This document shows positions 5,397 through 5,444 of a DNA stretch of 5,444 nt, in pieces; position 1 is the stretch's first letter; each line of letters starts with the position of its first letter. The notes below the pieces were generated by a model that did not search any database, was not told the DNA's origin, and was given only the letters and a program-made list of their open reading frames with translations. The translations under genes and the position numbers were made by a program. The stretch lies in NCBI GenBank assembly GCA_002085355.1, contig NATN01000211.1:1-5444 (forward strand). The letters are read 5' to 3'. The DNA is from Candidatus Zhuqueibacterota bacterium 4484_87. GTDB lineage: Bacteria; Zhuqueibacterota; Zhuqueibacteria; Thermofontimicrobiales; Thermofontimicrobiaceae.

Positions 5397-5444
5397 TTAG
5401 ATTTTTTCTGAGCCAACAGCTTCCAAATTGGTTTCTTCCTTTTT
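5397..5444 (-). CDS. Possible C-terminal end of an upstream gene (partial)
   Basis: From the right edge the minus strand reads KKEETNLEAVGSEKI, then TAA at 5397-5399. The charged tail and the stop 82 bp before the next start fit the end of an upstream gene. Fifteen codons are too few to prove it, and the other two frames are also open for about 30-40 codons. Product unknown. Confidence 0.3.
   Translation of the reverse strand, partial: KKEETNLEAVGSEKI

Noticed and set aside
1..5444. CRISPR array, tRNA, rRNA or insertion sequence
   Set aside because: I saw no regularly spaced repeats, cloverleaf-like sequence, rRNA core motifs or transposase-like protein on either strand.

Overview
The window reads as a piece of a Gram-negative (diderm) bacterial chromosome of moderate to low G+C. 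An outer-membrane porin with a signal peptide points to a diderm. Clear Shine-Dalgarno sequences lie at good spacing before nearly every gene (GGAGG, AAGGA, AGGAG, GAGG, GAGAGG), which argues against typical Bacteroidetes. The phylum cannot be fixed from the sequence. An anaerobic or environmental lineage is a guess, based on the FmdE-family and DGC-family genes.

Every gene I can support is on the minus strand, so transcription runs from right to left. From the right edge: a possible 15-codon tail of an upstream gene (5397-5444); a DGC-family putative zinc-binding protein (4887-5314) whose start region carries an apparent one-base frameshift; 282 bp without a gene; a two-domain ChrA-type anion transporter (3369-4604); a 259-bp interval that carries a perfect palindromic operator; an ArsR/SmtB-family repressor (2711-3109); an FmdE-family protein with a C-terminal zinc ribbon (2070-2663); a TauE/SafE (TSUP) permease (1206-1955); a universal stress protein (686-1123); and an OprO/OprP-type porin (from 664, running off the left edge).

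The five genes from arsR leftward share a strand and have gaps of 47, 114, 82 and 21 bp, so they may form one operon under the palindrome at 3125-3142. The repressor has a Cys-x-Cys pair where arsenic-type ArsR proteins bind their ligand. Together with a ChrA-type transporter, a sulfite/anion-type permease and an anion-type outer-membrane porin, this suggests a regulated module for handling a toxic or sulfur-containing oxyanion or thiophilic compound. No arsB, acr3, arsC or arsM is present, so the inducer and substrate remain open.

Three points are easily missed. The porin fills the leftmost 664 bases, although an antisense reading frame there looks tempting. The DGC gene is split between two frames. 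The likely starts of arsR, usp and tsup are internal to the longest reading frames.
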